A stretch of 64,000 nt of DNA from Apodemus sylvaticus (lineage: Eukaryota; Chordata; Mammalia; Rodentia; Muridae). The position numbers and the translations under genes were made by a program. Positions 30,806-42,821 of the stretch are shown here, one piece after another; within the stretch, counting starts at the first letter, position 1; the number at the start of each line of letters is the position of its first letter. The notes under the pieces are model-generated. The model saw only the letters and a list, made by a program, of their open reading frames with translations, did no database searches and was not told where the DNA came from. Where the stretch lies: assembly GCF_947179515.1 (NCBI RefSeq), contig NC_067485.1, positions 74,005,646 through 74,069,645 of the forward strand. Reading direction: 5' to 3'.

Positions 30806-32998
30806 ACTAAAAAAAGCACAGGAAGAGATGGTTTTAGTGCAGAATTCTATCAGACCTTCAGAGGGGATCAATACTCTTCAAATTATTCCACAAAATAGAA
30901 ACAGAAGGAACACTACCCAACTCATTCTATGAAGCCACAATTATGCTGATACCAAAACCACACAAAAATCCAACAAAGAATGAGAACTACAGGCCAATAT
31001 ACCTTATGAATATTGATGCAAAAATACTCAATAAAATTCTTGCCAATCTAATCCAATAACACATCAAAACGATCATTCACCATGATCAAGTAGGCTTCAT
31101 CCCAGGGATGCATGGATGGTTCAATATATGGAAATCCATCAGTGCAATACACTACATAAATAAACTCAAAGAAAAAAAAACACACGGTCATTTCATTAGA
31201 TGCTGAAAAAGCATTTGACAAAATTCAGCATCCTTTCATGCTAAAAGTCTTGGAAAGAACAGGAATTCAAGGCCCATACCTAAACATAGTAAAAGCAATA
31301 TACAGCAAACCAGTAGCCAACATCAAACTAAATGGAGAGAAACTTGAAGCAATCCCACTAAAATCAGGGACTAGACAAGGCTGCCCCCTCTCTCCATATC
31401 TTTTCAATATAGTAATTGAGCCACTAGCTAGAGCAATTAGACAGCATAAGTAGGTCAAGGGGATACAAATTGGAAAGGAAGAAGTCAAACTATCACTATT
31501 TGCAGATGATATGATAGTATACTTAAGTGACCCAAAAAACTCCACCAGAGAACTCCTACAGCTGATAAACAACTTCAGCAAAGTGGCTGGTTATAAAATC
31601 AACTCAAGCAAATCAGTAGCCTTCCTATACCCAAAAGATAAGCAGGCTGAGAAAAGAAATTAGGGAAATGACACCCTTCACAATAGCCACAAACAATATA
31701 AAGTATCTTGCGGTGACTCTAACCAAACCAGTGAATGATCTGTATAAGAACTTCAGGTCTCTGAAGAAGGAAATCGAAGAAGACCTCAGAAAATGAAAAA
31801 AATCTTCCATGCTTGTGGATTGGCTGGATTAATAGAGTAAAAATGGCCATCTTGCCAAAAGCAATCTACAGATTCAATGCAATCCCCATCAAAATCCCAA
31901 CTCAGTTCTTCATAGAGTTAGAAAGAGCAATTCTCAAATTCATCTGGAATAACAAAAAACCCAGGATAGCTAAAACTATTCTAGACAGTAAAAAGAACTT
32001 CTGGGGCAATCAGTATCCCTGACCTCAAGCAGTACTACAGAGCAATAGTGTTAAAAAAAAACTGCATGGTATTGGTACAGTGACAGGCAGGTAGATCAAT
32101 GGAATAGGATTGAAGACCCAGAAATGAATCCATACACCTATGGTCACTTGATCTTCGACAAAGGAGCTGAAACCACCCAGTGGAGAAAAGATAGCCTTTT
32201 CAACAAATGGTGCTGGCTCAACTGGAGGTCAGGATGCAGAAGAATGCAAACTGATCCATTCTTATCTCCTTGTACTAATATCAACTCCAAGTGGATCAAG
32301 GACCTCCACATAAAACCAGACACACTGAAACTAATAGAAAAGAAACTGGGAAAACCCTTGAGAACATGGGCACAGGGGAAAAGTTCCTGAACAGAACACC
32401 AATAGCTTATGCGCTAAAATCAAGAATTGACAAATGGGACCTCATAAAATTACAAAGTTTCTGTAAGGCAAAGGAAACTGTCAAAAGGACAAAACGGCAA
32501 CCAACAAATTGGCAAAGGATCTTCACCAACCCTTCATCTGGCAGAGTGCTAATATCCAAGAAGCTAAGTGCTTATCCAAGTGCTAAGAACTCAAGAAGCT
32601 AGACTCCAGAGAGCCAAATAACCCTATTAAAAAATGGAGTACAGAGCTAAACAAAGAATTTTCACCTAAAGAACTTCCAATGGCTGAGAAGCACCTTAAA
32701 AAATGTTCAGCATCACTAGTCATTAGGTAAATGCAAATCAAAACAACCCTGAATTTTCACTTTACGCCAGTCAGAATGGCCAAGATTAAAAACTCAGGAG
32801 ACAGCAGGTGTTGGCGAGGATGTGGAGAAAGAGGAACACTCCTCCACTGCTGGTGGGAATGCAAGTTGGTACAACCACTCTGGAAATCAGTCTGGCGGTT
32901 CCTCAGAAAACTGGGCATGACACTTCTGGAGGACCCTGCAATACCACTCCTGGGCATATACCCAGGGGATTCCCCGGCATGCAATAAGGGCACATGCT
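30806..32998 (+). mobile_element. Inverted 5' piece of the L1: ORF2 from before the RT domain to near its end
   Basis: This piece encodes degraded ORF2 (endonuclease/reverse transcriptase protein). It starts just upstream of the RT fingers. The RT active-site FADD motif is at 31499-31510, preceded by the TRQGCPLSPYLFNIV block (31360-31415), and the sequence continues through the C-terminal Cys-containing segment (GTLLHCWWECKLVQPLWKSVW, 32833-32895). Stops and frameshifts occur throughout (for example after about 31450 and near 31795). It ends at the CACATGCTC segment of the 3' part of ORF2. Confidence 0.93.
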
Positions 32999-33500
32999 CA
33001 GCTTGCTTTCTTATAGAACTCAGGACTACCAGCCAAGGGATGGCACAAACAATGGGCCCTCCCACTCTTCATCACTAGTTGAGAAAATGCCTTCCATCTG
33101 AATCTTATGGAGGCTCCTTTCTCTGTGATGACTCCAGCTTGTGTTGATACACAAAGCAACCAGTACAACTGACCCCTTGTCAATCTGACACGCAGACACA
33201 TCACTCTTAAGCCTCAACCCTTACTTTCTTATTTATCCCCAAGTTTTAAATAACTTTAAAAGTCCCACAGTCTTTACAAATTCTTACATATTAAAATTCA
33301 ATCCCTTCAAAATATCCAATCTCTTTTGGAATTCAAAGAATTTTTACAATTCAAACTCTTACTGTGGGTTCCACTAACATAGTTTCTTCCTTCAAGAGGG
33401 AAAAATATCAGGACACAGTCACAATCAAAAGCAAAATCAAACTTTGTTATAACTCCAGCTTTTGTCAAGTGGACACACAAAACCAGCTAGTACATATAGA

Positions 33501-34044
33501 CAATTGACTTTGGACTTTGGTGCTCAGAGAAGAAATGGTAGCCCTCTCAATGAATGTTGTCAGAATAGTTGCTTGCGCACATGAGAAAAGACAAAGAAAA
33601 AAGAAGGGGGAAAGATACTGAAATGTATCTCATACTTTGTATTAATATGAGCACGAGATGAGTTGACTCCATGTACAGCACTGCAATATAATTGCCTTGA
33701 GAAGTCAATACGGAGTCATTGTCAAACTTGTCTAGGGACGCAGAAAAAAAATCCAGAAAAGCAATGATAGTTCTATTGGATTTCATAAAATAAACTCCTG
33801 CCCTTTGAGATTTATTATTATTACAAAGGATGTAAGCTTTGTAATAATAGGGGAATATTTTTTATTTTATTTTTTGCAAAGTATGTAACCTTTGCAACCT
33901 AGGAGAATATTTTTCTTTTTTTTGCAAAGTATGTAATAGAAGCTTGCATCCAGAGTATTACTCTAAGGAAGTCATCCAATGCAATAGTAAAGGTAATGGC
34001 CTAGGTTTAAAATTGAAAACAAAATTTGCATAAGCATCCCACTG
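33501..34044. other. Unique AT-rich sequence with a local tandem repeat
   Basis: It contains the roughly 50-base repeat described separately (33821-33955). Otherwise nothing recognised. Confidence 0.5.
33821..33955. repeat. Degenerate 48-53-bp tandem repeat, about 2.6 copies
   Basis: Three units start TTACAAAGGATGTAA, TTGCAAAGTATGTAA and TTTGCAAAGTATGTAA, at 33821, 33874 and 33922. The first two continue with a CTTTG(T/C)AA.. AGG(A/G)GAATATTTTT block and a T-rich spacer. Confidence 0.8.
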
Positions 34045-34870
34045 AAGAAGATACATGAATGCCAATGGAGATAATCAGCACGGTTGTCAAGATAATGGAA
34101 ATTTAAATGACAGTGACGTATAGCCATGTACTTATTAGAAGAGCTCACTCTAAAAAGCCCCATAGGTCCAGTGTTGAGGAAGAAGAAGCACAATAGCAAT
34201 TCCCTTATGCTGTTGAGAGTCCAGACTTGCAGCCACATTGCAAACGATTTTGGCAGTTTCTTCTGAAATTAATCCTGTTACCCAGCAACCCTATCCCAAG
34301 TTATTTATCCAAAATGAATTAAATCCATGCCCGTATAAAGACCCATGTGAAGATATTTGTGTCAGCTTTGATGACAGCCCAAAACAGAAAATGATCCAAA
34401 TGATCATCAGCAGATGAATAAATAGTCCCCAAACAGAGCTACACATAAATGACCAATTGGTTTTTGGAAAAGTGGTATCATTCAGGGGAGATCAGACAGC
34501 CCTCTTACCAAATGACGACAGAATGATTATTCACCCGTATAATAGATACAGCAATTACAGTCCATCTACACAGTAAAACACAATTAGCAGTGAAAAGGAG
34601 TGAACTTTGTTACTTGCACCCTGGACAAATCTCAAGTGCATTGTACTGAACAGCTACATGAAAGAAGTCGGATTAAAAAGCTACCTGCCATACAGCTCCA
34701 TTAATAAGACATTCTAAAACGGAAAAGCTGTAGGGAACAAAAATTTTAACATCACTTCTAGAAGCTACCAGTCGCCAAGGCTCAGGTAGGGTGTTACATC
34801 AAGTAAGAAGGGGGATATTTTGGAGCTATAACTCTGATGTTAATGAGTAAATAAGGATATATTTATCAAA
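34045..34870 (+). mobile_element. Ancient mammalian L1 (L1M-type) 3' end
   Basis: Diverged blocks in consensus order mark the end of ORF2 and start of the 3'UTR: GCCACATTGCAAACGATTTTGGCAGTTTCTTC, CCCAGCAACCC, AAATCCATGCCCGTATAAAGACCCATG, GATGACAGCCCAAAACAG, CAGATGAATAAATAG, GACAAATCTCAAGTGCATTGTACTGA and GACATTCTAAAACGGAAAAGCTGTAGGGA. It predates the rodent L1 families above. Confidence 0.85.
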
Positions 34871-35114
34871 ACTCCATATGCTGTAGTATTTGAACTAAAT
34901 TTTAGGTTTAAAATTAATGTATGCAAAATATCCCTTTAAGAACATAATCTGGTTATACTCAGACTGGAAATGCAAAAGTACCAGAATCAATGAGCTCTCA
35001 CTGCCCGCGGCAGTTAGGAGAACCATAGTCATTGACTTTTATTTACCTGGTATGCTGGCTAAACCTACCTGTCTGTTCTCTGGCTAAATGCTCTACCTTG
35101 TTACAGCCAAAGCC

Positions 35115-35308
35115 TTAAAATGGCTCAGTAAGTAACATCCCTCCATGGCCTCTGCATCAGCTCCTGCTTCCTGACCAGCTTGAGTTCTAGTCCTGACTTC
35201 CTTTAGTAATTAACAGCAATGTGGAAGTGTAAGGTGAATAAACCCTTTCCATCTTGCCTCTGGGTCATGATGTTTTGTGCAGGAATAGAAACCCTGACTA
35301 AGACAATT
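35115..35308 (-). repeat. Second copy of the rodent repeat seen at 30 kb
   Basis: The plus strand reads AACATCCCTCCATGGCCTCTGCATCAGCTCCTGCTTCCTGACC, AGTCCTGACTTCC, CACAGCAATGTGGAAGTGTAAGGTGAATAAACCC-like and GGAATAGAAACCCTGACTAAGAC, the reverse complement of the element split by the L1. Confidence 0.85.
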
Positions 35309-36636
35309 AGCTTTAAAGCAACAGGGGGAAAAAAGTGCAAGCTTAGATACAAGAGAAGGAAGGAATAATATAGAAATAGAAGGGGGATAAGTCAACTCTA
35401 GCTGTAGACCGAGTGAAAAGAGAAAGGGGCAGAGAGACGTAATCACACTATTTTAAACAATGGTGGCACTCCGGAAAGCCAAGGAAGAGGCACTTCCAGC
35501 TTCCGGTCATAGCATTTGGGACAGTCTATCTATAAAAGGGGTGATGGGAGAATAGTGCTGGGGAAAACAATCTACAAAAGTAAATACGATATTACAAACA
35601 GTCTACGTCTATATGGTCATTTACCCAAGAACAGGCGCACACTGTCTCGATACACATACCTCCACTGGACCTGAAAACAGCTGCTTGGTGAATGTCATAA
35701 CTCTCTAGGTGTGGAAATGGCTGTTGTTAAGTTTTCCCTGACATACCTTAGACCCTAATGGACCTATCACCATGTGTCCTCAGAGGCTCACGGGGTTGAG
35801 TCTTTGGTCCTCAGCTAGTGGTACAGTTTAGGAGACAGGGTACTGGAAGCTTTAGGAGGTGGATCCTTGCTGGGTGCAGTGGACCACTGGGGGCATCCGT
35901 CAAGCTTGAGGTTTGATAGTCTGACCCCATAAATGGAGGTTGATGTGGGCAGTAAAAGTTTTACTACTAATTGCATTTTATTACTCCTGGTCTTCCCTCT
36001 TCAACCTCCCTGGATCTAGATAAAAGTGCCTTTAGGTACCTGTAGGCACCTGCCTCTGGTTAGCCCTCCTCCTAAAAGCCAATGCATTTTACACTGGTCT
36101 CCTTCTCAGATCAGACCTCTAGCATGTGGAAAACAGAGCACCAATGACTCGACTTTTTCCCTTCCTGATACCAGCCCTCTGTGTGCCAAGGCTCAGAGAA
36201 CAGTCCCTTGACTCCAGTCTGGCCCTGGTGGTTGTGTGTTTCAAGTCTCTGGTTTAAATCTTTGGGTTTTGATTTCATGATTGTTTTATTTTAATCTCAG
36301 CCCCTCTATCTGCTGCTGTGTTAGCTTGGCTTTCTCGCTGTCATAGATGACCTATCACTGAGAGTGGGCGCAGATTTTCAGATGTTCCCTAGTGGTCCTC
36401 ACTCTCTGCCGTCACAATCACTTCACATCCAGAGCAGAGTGCTGAGCCTTGCAGAACAAGCTGGGGCTCTCTTTCCTTTCCTTACAGTTGCTAAAGCTTC
36501 CATTATCCTTCCACTGCTCACAGGGTAGCTGCTTTCTGCTCTTCCCCCTTGTTTCCCTGGAGATTCTGTCAGTGCTAGAGCATGGTCCAGTGTCTTCTGT
36601 CAGAGGTGGTGGTGTCTTGGAAAAAAATTCATGTGA
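35309..36636. other. Mostly unique; LTR-like remnant at 35755-35965
   Basis: GACCTATCACCATGTG..GGTACTGGAAGCTTTAGGAGGTGGATCCTTGCTGGGTGCAGTGGACCACTGGGGGC is the pattern of an old rodent LTR-type repeat (low confidence). The rest is unique without gene signals. Confidence 0.45.
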
Positions 36637-36703
36637 TTTATTATTATTATTATTATTGTTGTTGTTGTTGTTGTTATTGTTACTATTATTAAAGTATGTG
36701 TGA

Positions 36704-36736
<33 letters not shown>
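36637..36736. repeat. (TTA)n/(TTG)n and (TG)n microsatellites
   Basis: TTA units pass into TTG units (36637-36690), then a TG run (36697-36736) that abuts the following minus-strand SINE. Confidence 0.95.
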
Positions 36737-36890
36737 CCTGTTTGTTGGTGTATATACCATGTTGGTCTCATGGAGGCCGACAGAGGGTATGGAATTCCCT
36801 GGAGCTGGAGTTGCAGGCATTTGAGAGCTGACAACTGAGCACTGGCCTTCTTCACAAGCAGGAAGTGGTCTTCATTATTAAGGCATCTCT
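36737..36890 (-). repeat. B2/B3-type SINE
   Basis: CATGGAGGCCGACAGAGGGTATGGAATTCCCTGGAGCTGGAGTTGCAGGCATTTGAGAGCTGACAACTGAGCAC is the reverse complement of the B2/B3 body. The head is degraded. Confidence 0.75.
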
Positions 36891-37118
36891 GTAGACTTCG
36901 CTATGGCTTCTATGAATCACTTTTGGAACAAGCCAAGGTGGGATGCAGGACAGGAGATGGAGACAGGCCTTCAGAGATGCTTCTACTGACTTTCTGTTCA
37001 CAGTACTCAGGGTGCCACTGAACTCTGCTTGGGAATCACATTCTGAGCCCCAGTGATCCTAATTAGTACTTATGGAGAAACCAACCAATTTAATGGGAGG
37101 AAAACCATCAAACGTAAG

Positions 37119-37395
37119 AAGGAGCGGGCAAAATGGCTCAGAGGGCAAAGGCTGTAGGTGGCAAGTCTGAGGGCCTGAGCTCTCTTCCTGGAACCCACGT
37201 GGTGACAGGAGATGACTAACTTCCACCAAGTTGTTCTCCGCCCCCACATGACCTTGTGACAAAAGACCAGGTGGAATTCAGACCTCATGAACCGCAGTGG
37301 TGCACCACCTCATGATACCATGGTGCTCCACCTGGTACTCTGCCTCCCCACATTCAAAATCAATGAACAAAATGGGAAACTAAATAAACATATGG
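37119..37395 (+). repeat. B3 SINE
   Basis: GCGGGCAAAATGGCTCAGAGGGCAAAGGCTGTAGGTGGCAAGTCTGAGGGCCTGAGC, GGAACCCACGTGGTGACAGGAG and CCACCAAGTTGTTCTCCGCCCCCACATG give a near full-length B3. The CTGCCTCCCCACATTC..AAATGGG..AAATAAAC tail ends it. Confidence 0.88.
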
Positions 37396-37397
37396 TG

Positions 37398-37485
37398 TAA
37401 GACCTAGGAGTATTAGTTATTTGGTGGTGTAGTGTCTGTCTACCACATTGAGGGCCTGGATTCCATCCCTAGTATTACATAAATT
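37398..37485 (+). repeat. ID-like SINE monomer
   Basis: TTTGGTGGTGTAGTGTCTGTCTACCACATTGAGGGCCTGGATTCCATCCCTAG keeps the A and B box spacing of a tRNA-derived ID monomer, followed by an A-rich end. Confidence 0.55.
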
Positions 37486-38075
37486 AAATGAAAAATAAAA
37501 GTAAAGTATATTTTTTTAAAAAAAAAGAAGCTTTTAGCTAAAAACCCCGGTTTGTGGTTTGCAAAGACCAACCTTACATAAAGAAGGTAAGTAAGTATAT
37601 AAAAGCTACTGTTTTCCTAGAATGAGTCTTTAGAAAAGTTTAGAATGAAGGCCAAGTCTAAAGAAAGAAAATCATTTTGCATTTAAAAAAGAAACTAGTT
37701 AAAAACAAGCTTGGTGACATTTCCCACTGGGGACATCTGCATCAGGACAGGACAGAGCAGCACACACAGAGATGTCGACATACAGACAAACGGTGGCTCA
37801 AGGATTCCCGATTTCAGCCTTTCCTTTTGATAAGTGACTATAGGATAAACTGTTTCTCCCGCACTCACAGGCTGCAGGAGTATAATCCACATGTTATTTT
37901 CCTTTGGAAGGTAAGTAATAGAAGCAATGCTGTAACCAACAAAAGAGCAGGTGAAATTCAGAGCTCGTGAACCACAGTGGTGTATCACTAAAGAAGTGGC
38001 CGCCATCAGACGGTTCATTTAATCCGGGGATGCCAAAGATTACGGTTGACGTATGGTCTTCTAAAGCGTGACGTG
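37486..38075. other. Unique sequence
   Basis: Nothing recognised. AGAGCTCGTGAACCACAGTGGTGTATCAC near 37960 resembles GACCTCATGAACCGCAGTGGTGCACCAC within the B3 at 37.28 kb, so a stray B3-tail copy may be present. Confidence 0.4.
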
Positions 38076-38175
38076 TTATTTTCTTTGAGCTTGGTCTCTC
38101 TCTGTAGCCTGCATTGATCTTGAACTTGTGATTCTCTCATCAGTACCACCTGAGAGCTGTGATTACAGTCTTACA
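38076..38175 (-). repeat. B1-like fragment
   Basis: TTGAGCTTGGTCTCTCTCTGTAGCCTGCATTGATCTTGAACTTGTGATTCTC..GTACCACCTGAGAGCTGTGATTACAG is a diverged reverse complement of a 7SL-derived monomer. Confidence 0.65.
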
Positions 38176-39000
38176 CGTCACACTCACTGACAGTCTAAGG
38201 TGGTGATAAAAGCTGAAGCTGAGGCAGGGGGATGGAGTCCTTCACTTCATCCAAAATGCCGCTGGGCGGCCTAAGAGTATTCAATAATCTAGTAAGGGTA
38301 AAGACATGCTACTGACAAGACTCAACAAACAAGTACATGGTGATTAACACATGAAATTCCTCTCTCATTTCTCTCCACAACTGAACCTTCCTTTCCACAT
38401 TAATGCTCTGTTTCTAAATCCTTTAAATCATGTGTGTTTTACATATAATACATAAGTGTGCATGTATATGTTACTAAAAAGGAAAACATATTTCAGGAGG
38501 CTTATATTTGTGTTCAAATATGAGAAAATTTGACCTTATAAAACAAAAGATGAAAGAGGAGACGGAAATTAAATTGATTAAGTTGGAATTCTTTAAGGTG
38601 GAATTTTCATTTCGGAGGCTTATAGTAAAATACCTTTAGATGAAAGCAACTTTTTAATTACCAAGACTAAAAATACTAGAATATAATTAAAATATGCTCC
38701 AGTAGCTCCAGAAAAATACATAAAATTCTATCAATCTTAACAGCAGACACTCAAGCAACTCTCAAAAAACAGTAATAAAGAAACAAAAGATATGACTAAA
38801 ACCCAGTGTAGAGCAAAGCAGGCTCAGGACGAGGTCCAGGAGTGCAGACAGGGACTCTGCAATGGAGCCAAGATGAATATATGTAACTCACTCAGTAAAA
38901 TACTTAACCTATGCCATAAACAGAAACCCCACACGCACACGCACCAACCAGCCTGACTTGGGGGCCTCGCTCTTCAAGCTTGAGGATTGAGTGAACCTTT
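38176..39000. other. Unique AT-rich sequence
   Basis: No gene or repeat recognised. Confidence 0.5.
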
Positions 39001-39119
39001 TCCTTCTGTCTCCCTCTTCTAGTGCCTTCTAGTGCCTTCTAGAACCTGTTACAGCTTAGCCTTCTCCTCCCACTGGCCCCATCCTCTTTCTGGCCCACAG
39101 TTTTTGCCTTCTTTCACCC

Positions 39120-39271
39120 CTCTCAGTCTTTGACTTTCTGGCTGTCTATATGTCTGTCTCTGACTCTGTCTCATCTTTGTTTCTGTCTCAGTCTGTCAGC
39201 CTGTCTGTAAGTCCTTCTGACTCTGTCTCTCTCTGCCCCTCTCTCTGTCTCTCTGTCTCTCTGTCTCTCTG

Positions 39272-39335
<64 letters not shown>

Positions 39336-39345
39336 ACACACACAG
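39120..39345. repeat. Compound (TCTG)n/(TC)n/(CA)n microsatellite
   Basis: TCTG-type units to about 39228, TCTCTG and TC units to 39290, then CA units with two ATA interruptions to 39344. It reads as an uninterrupted low-complexity frame on both strands. Confidence 0.95.
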
Positions 39346-40250
39346 AACTGTCCTGGCCACCAAACAAACAACAAGCAGATGCTTTGTTTTTTAACAGAAT
39401 AGCTAATGACAGAATTCTTTTCAGTGGTTGGGAAAGGAGGGAGGAGCAGAGAGAATGAAATCACCAAGGACTAACAGAGTAATTAGGTTTGTTCCCCCCA
39501 AACTTAACCAATACAATTGCAAAAGCTCGAATGCCAATTACATAAGGTACAAATCTCTGATTTGATTATTTCAACAGCACGTTTTGGTGTGTGGGGTCTG
39601 TTGAGGATTCAACAGAGAGCAAACAGGCACGACCTGTTGACCTCAAAGCACACATGCATTCCCATCTGAGATGTAATTGCAGCTCAGCACAAGTGAGCAA
39701 GGTCGGTTAATTCTGCATAGCCCTCAGAATACCGCTCTTGGAAAGCTGTTTGTCTCTAACTAGCTGCCTCTATAAAATACCTGCATTCAGTCTCCCAAGT
39801 GAAAGCTACAGAGGTCCTTTAGCATAGGAGTGGGGGGAAGGGGGCCAGAGTCCTCCATCAGATCTGTTGCTAGAGACTAGTGAGACCCCTCCCACCTCTG
39901 CGAGCTCCATAAATCAGTGTAATGTGGGGAGCTGGGGAGACGTGCCCCCCAAACACGTGTTCTTATGATTTAATATTTTTAGCAACTGGTGAGACTTATT
40001 ATGAAGGAGAATAGAAATTATAGGTAAACTTAACTGAAACTTTCTGGCCAGACAATGGATATTTTCTTTTGTGTTGTTTTCTAATATTTTTAGTTTGAAA
40101 TGACTGCACAATCAGGAGGATTCTGTGCAAAACAGCACAGAAGTTCTGTGTGTGTTCCCCTGAACTTCGTTTAGTGATGTTCATAGGATGACGTGGAAAC
40201 CAGAAAATGGACATTGGTGTGAGCCTGAGTGTGTCTATATGTGAGTAAAC
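39346..40250. other. Unique sequence; conserved-element candidate at 39480-39800
   Basis: This repeat-free stretch has balanced base composition and clustered motif-like words (CCAATTACATAAGG, GATGTAATTGCAGC, GGTTAATTCTGC). A regulatory role is only a suggestion. Confidence 0.4.
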
Positions 40251-40261
40251 TTGTGCTTCAC

Positions 40262-40494
<233 letters not shown>

Positions 40495-40495
<1 letters not shown>

Positions 40496-41344
40496 CATGT
40501 TAGTACTAGGTTTTCATTGTGCTATCACGGCTAATTTTCTTTCATTACCACCTACATCACCAGTACCAAACACAAAATATAAGACCATTCTAGAACCACA
40601 AAGAACCTCTGATTCACAGTATCCCTAATTGCTAATGAGGAATTCATTCTCTGTCTCTATGATTTTCTCATTTTCAGAAAGTGTATAGGTAGAAACACAC
40701 ATACAATGTGTGGATTGTTTTAGTGGCTCATCATAATTCTCCTGAGATTTATTAAAGTTATTATTATGTCAAGTGATTTTTAAAATATATAATATATTAA
40801 GTACCAAAGTAATATCATGTCAATCTCTATTGAAGACTTTGCTTCAAGTCAATATGATACTCTGACCACAGTTAATAGCTCTTAATCAAGCAGGGTAATT
40901 GAAATGAACAAGTAATGAATAGCTTTTGTTTTGCTTTAACAAAGGCACTTTATCCAGGATCATTAAAGAGCAGTTGAATACGTGATTTCAAGTGCAAATT
41001 ATCCTTTAAAATGTCCACCTCAAAAAAAAAAAAAAAGATCTTTTACTGGCACCTTGTTGCTGAAGTGTGGATAGTCAACAGAATATAAACAGACTTCTGG
41101 TTCACCAAAAGCTCTCCTTTAGACAAAACAAAACAAGCTAGGAAACCAAGTTTACGGTAGGGTGGTCACTTGCTCAGTCACGTGTTTGGCTTGCAAGTGT
41201 GAGAGCACAGAATTGCCACTTAACAGAACAGTCAGGAGAACAATTAACACACTCAGTGCCAAACATTGGCCTGTACATGTGCCTACTCAGGCAAGTGCAC
41301 CTGCACACGCAAACCTGCCCCCACATGTGTGCATGCATGTACAA
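40495..41344. other. Unique sequence
   Basis: An A run lies at 41022-41035. Nothing else is recognised. Confidence 0.5.
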
Positions 41345-41540
41345 AGACATATGAGATATAGACAGACAAACAGACAGATAGAGACAGATACACACAGAGA
41401 GACACACAGAGATACAGAGACAGAAACGGAGACAGAGACACACACAGAGAGACAGACACACACAAAGAGAGACACACAGAGATACATAGAGACACATAGA
41501 AGCATAGAAACAGAGGAATAGACAGACAGACTCGCCCAGA
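41345..41540. repeat. (CAGA)n/(GACACA)n imperfect purine-rich tract
   Basis: GACAGACA, GAGACACACAGAGATACA and related units fill about 190 bases. Frames on both strands are low-complexity. Confidence 0.9.
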
Positions 41541-42465
41541 CAGACACCCACAGAGATTATGCTTAGGAACAATCTTACTTCCAGGAAGCCATTGTCAGTG
41601 GATGCTGGGGCAGACACCACAGTCTGTAAGATCACATAAATCGATGGTTCTTAGATTACACAGCATCATGTCATTTCTTGTTTCTTAGCAGGTGGCATAT
41701 GTCAATCACATTGTCAACTAAGAGAGACTCCCAACCTTTCTCTATTGTCATGAGAGCTACACCCAGATTGACTGCTACTGAAATTTGTGTAAACCACAGT
41801 TAATATGTGAAGCCTCTTCATGAGACATTCGCTTCAGGCAGAGCTCTCAGATGGAAATTCAATTTACATTTTTTACATTCATTTAAAAATTTACATTTTA
41901 AATTAAAATTTAAATTAATCAAATTTTTTAAAATTAATTTAGCACTCCTAAAAAATCTTCACCTCCACCAAGATTCATAACCACACAATCTTAGCTTTCA
42001 TCTGACATCATTATTAGAAAACATTATTTTATAAAATACACTTATTTATTATCCGTAAATAAAGTTCTTTTTTCTATCAAGAAGCCATCCATACTCACTG
42101 TGCATAAACTGGGAAGTACACATAAGCAAAAGAAAGAACATTTCTTGATAGCTTCAGTCTCCAATCACGGTTTATTTCGTTTGTCTTTTTTCTTCTGTGA
42201 AATTCATTGTAGAACCTATCACAATAAACAATGTACAAAGTGATTTCCCCCCTGGAAAATAGATATCAAGAAACTGCTATGCTATGTTATGTTCTTAATG
42301 TATCTTCCATCAGACCCTGCTTAGTAAGGAACTCCCTTAATGTTCTATTTTACTCTTTGGTGTGTTCAGCAAGAATGTTCTCTTTCTTCATCTTCCTCTT
42401 TCCCTAAGTGATCACTAGTCTCTGTCTTATCTTTATTGTAACTATCCTGAGTATAAAACATATTT
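41541..42465. other. Unique sequence with an AT block
   Basis: Bases 41862-41945 are over 80 percent A/T with TTTAAATT and AAATTTAAATT self-complementary words. No gene is seen. Confidence 0.5.
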
Positions 42466-42581
42466 TAAAGGGAACTTTTATTTATTTACATGATGGTGTG
42501 TGTGTGTGTGTGTGTGTGTGTGTACACGCGCGCGCAGACGTGTACAGGTTTCTATTGGGACTAGAAGAAGGTGTTGGACCC

Positions 42582-42738
42582 TGTGCTGGTTTGAATGAGA
42601 TTGTCTTCCACAGAACTCTGTATTTGCACACTTACTCCCCAGTTGATGAGCTGACAAGGAAGGACTAGGAAGTCTGGCCTTGTTGGAGGACGTGTGTCAC
42701 AAGGGGTTGACTTTCAGGTTTCAAAACCACATCAGGCC

Positions 42739-42821
<83 letters not shown>

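Larger units (their letters stand above)
30165..33010 (-). mobile_element. L1 insertion, 5'-inverted, with 3' transduction and 12-bp target duplication
   Basis: CAGCTTGCTTTC is present at 30165-30176 and 32999-33010. Inside, the element has its A-tail at the left (minus orientation): a terminal A-rich tail (T-rich 30177-30195), about 105 bases of non-L1 sequence, an internal poly(A) (T run 30302-30313), L1 3'UTR and ORF2 end on the minus strand to about 30805, then ORF2 in the opposite orientation from 30806 to 32998. The two L1 pieces meet at neighbouring points of the same ORF2, as expected of twin priming. It is disrupted by stops and cannot be active. Confidence 0.92.
29962..33500 (+). 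repeat. Rodent interspersed repeat, split by an L1
   Basis: The left half (29962-30176) has GTCTTAGGGTTTCTATTCCTG, ACCATAACCAAGAAGCAAG, GGTTTATTCAGCTCACACTTCC and AAGTCAGGACTGGAACTCAAGCAGGTCAGG. The right half (from 32999) has GCTTGCTTTCTTATAGAACTCAGGACTACCAGCC, GAGAAAATGCC and TGACTCCAGCTTGTG, then a longer AT-rich part ending in TAACTCCAGCTTTTGTCAAGTGGACACACAAAACCAGC at about 33496. A shorter minus copy is at 35.1 kb. The family name is uncertain. Confidence 0.75.

Noticed and set aside
30806..32998. Possible active L1 or intact reverse transcriptase
   Set aside because: The FADD motif is present, but the frame is broken by several stops and frameshifts, the 5' end is missing and the piece is inverted relative to its 3' end.
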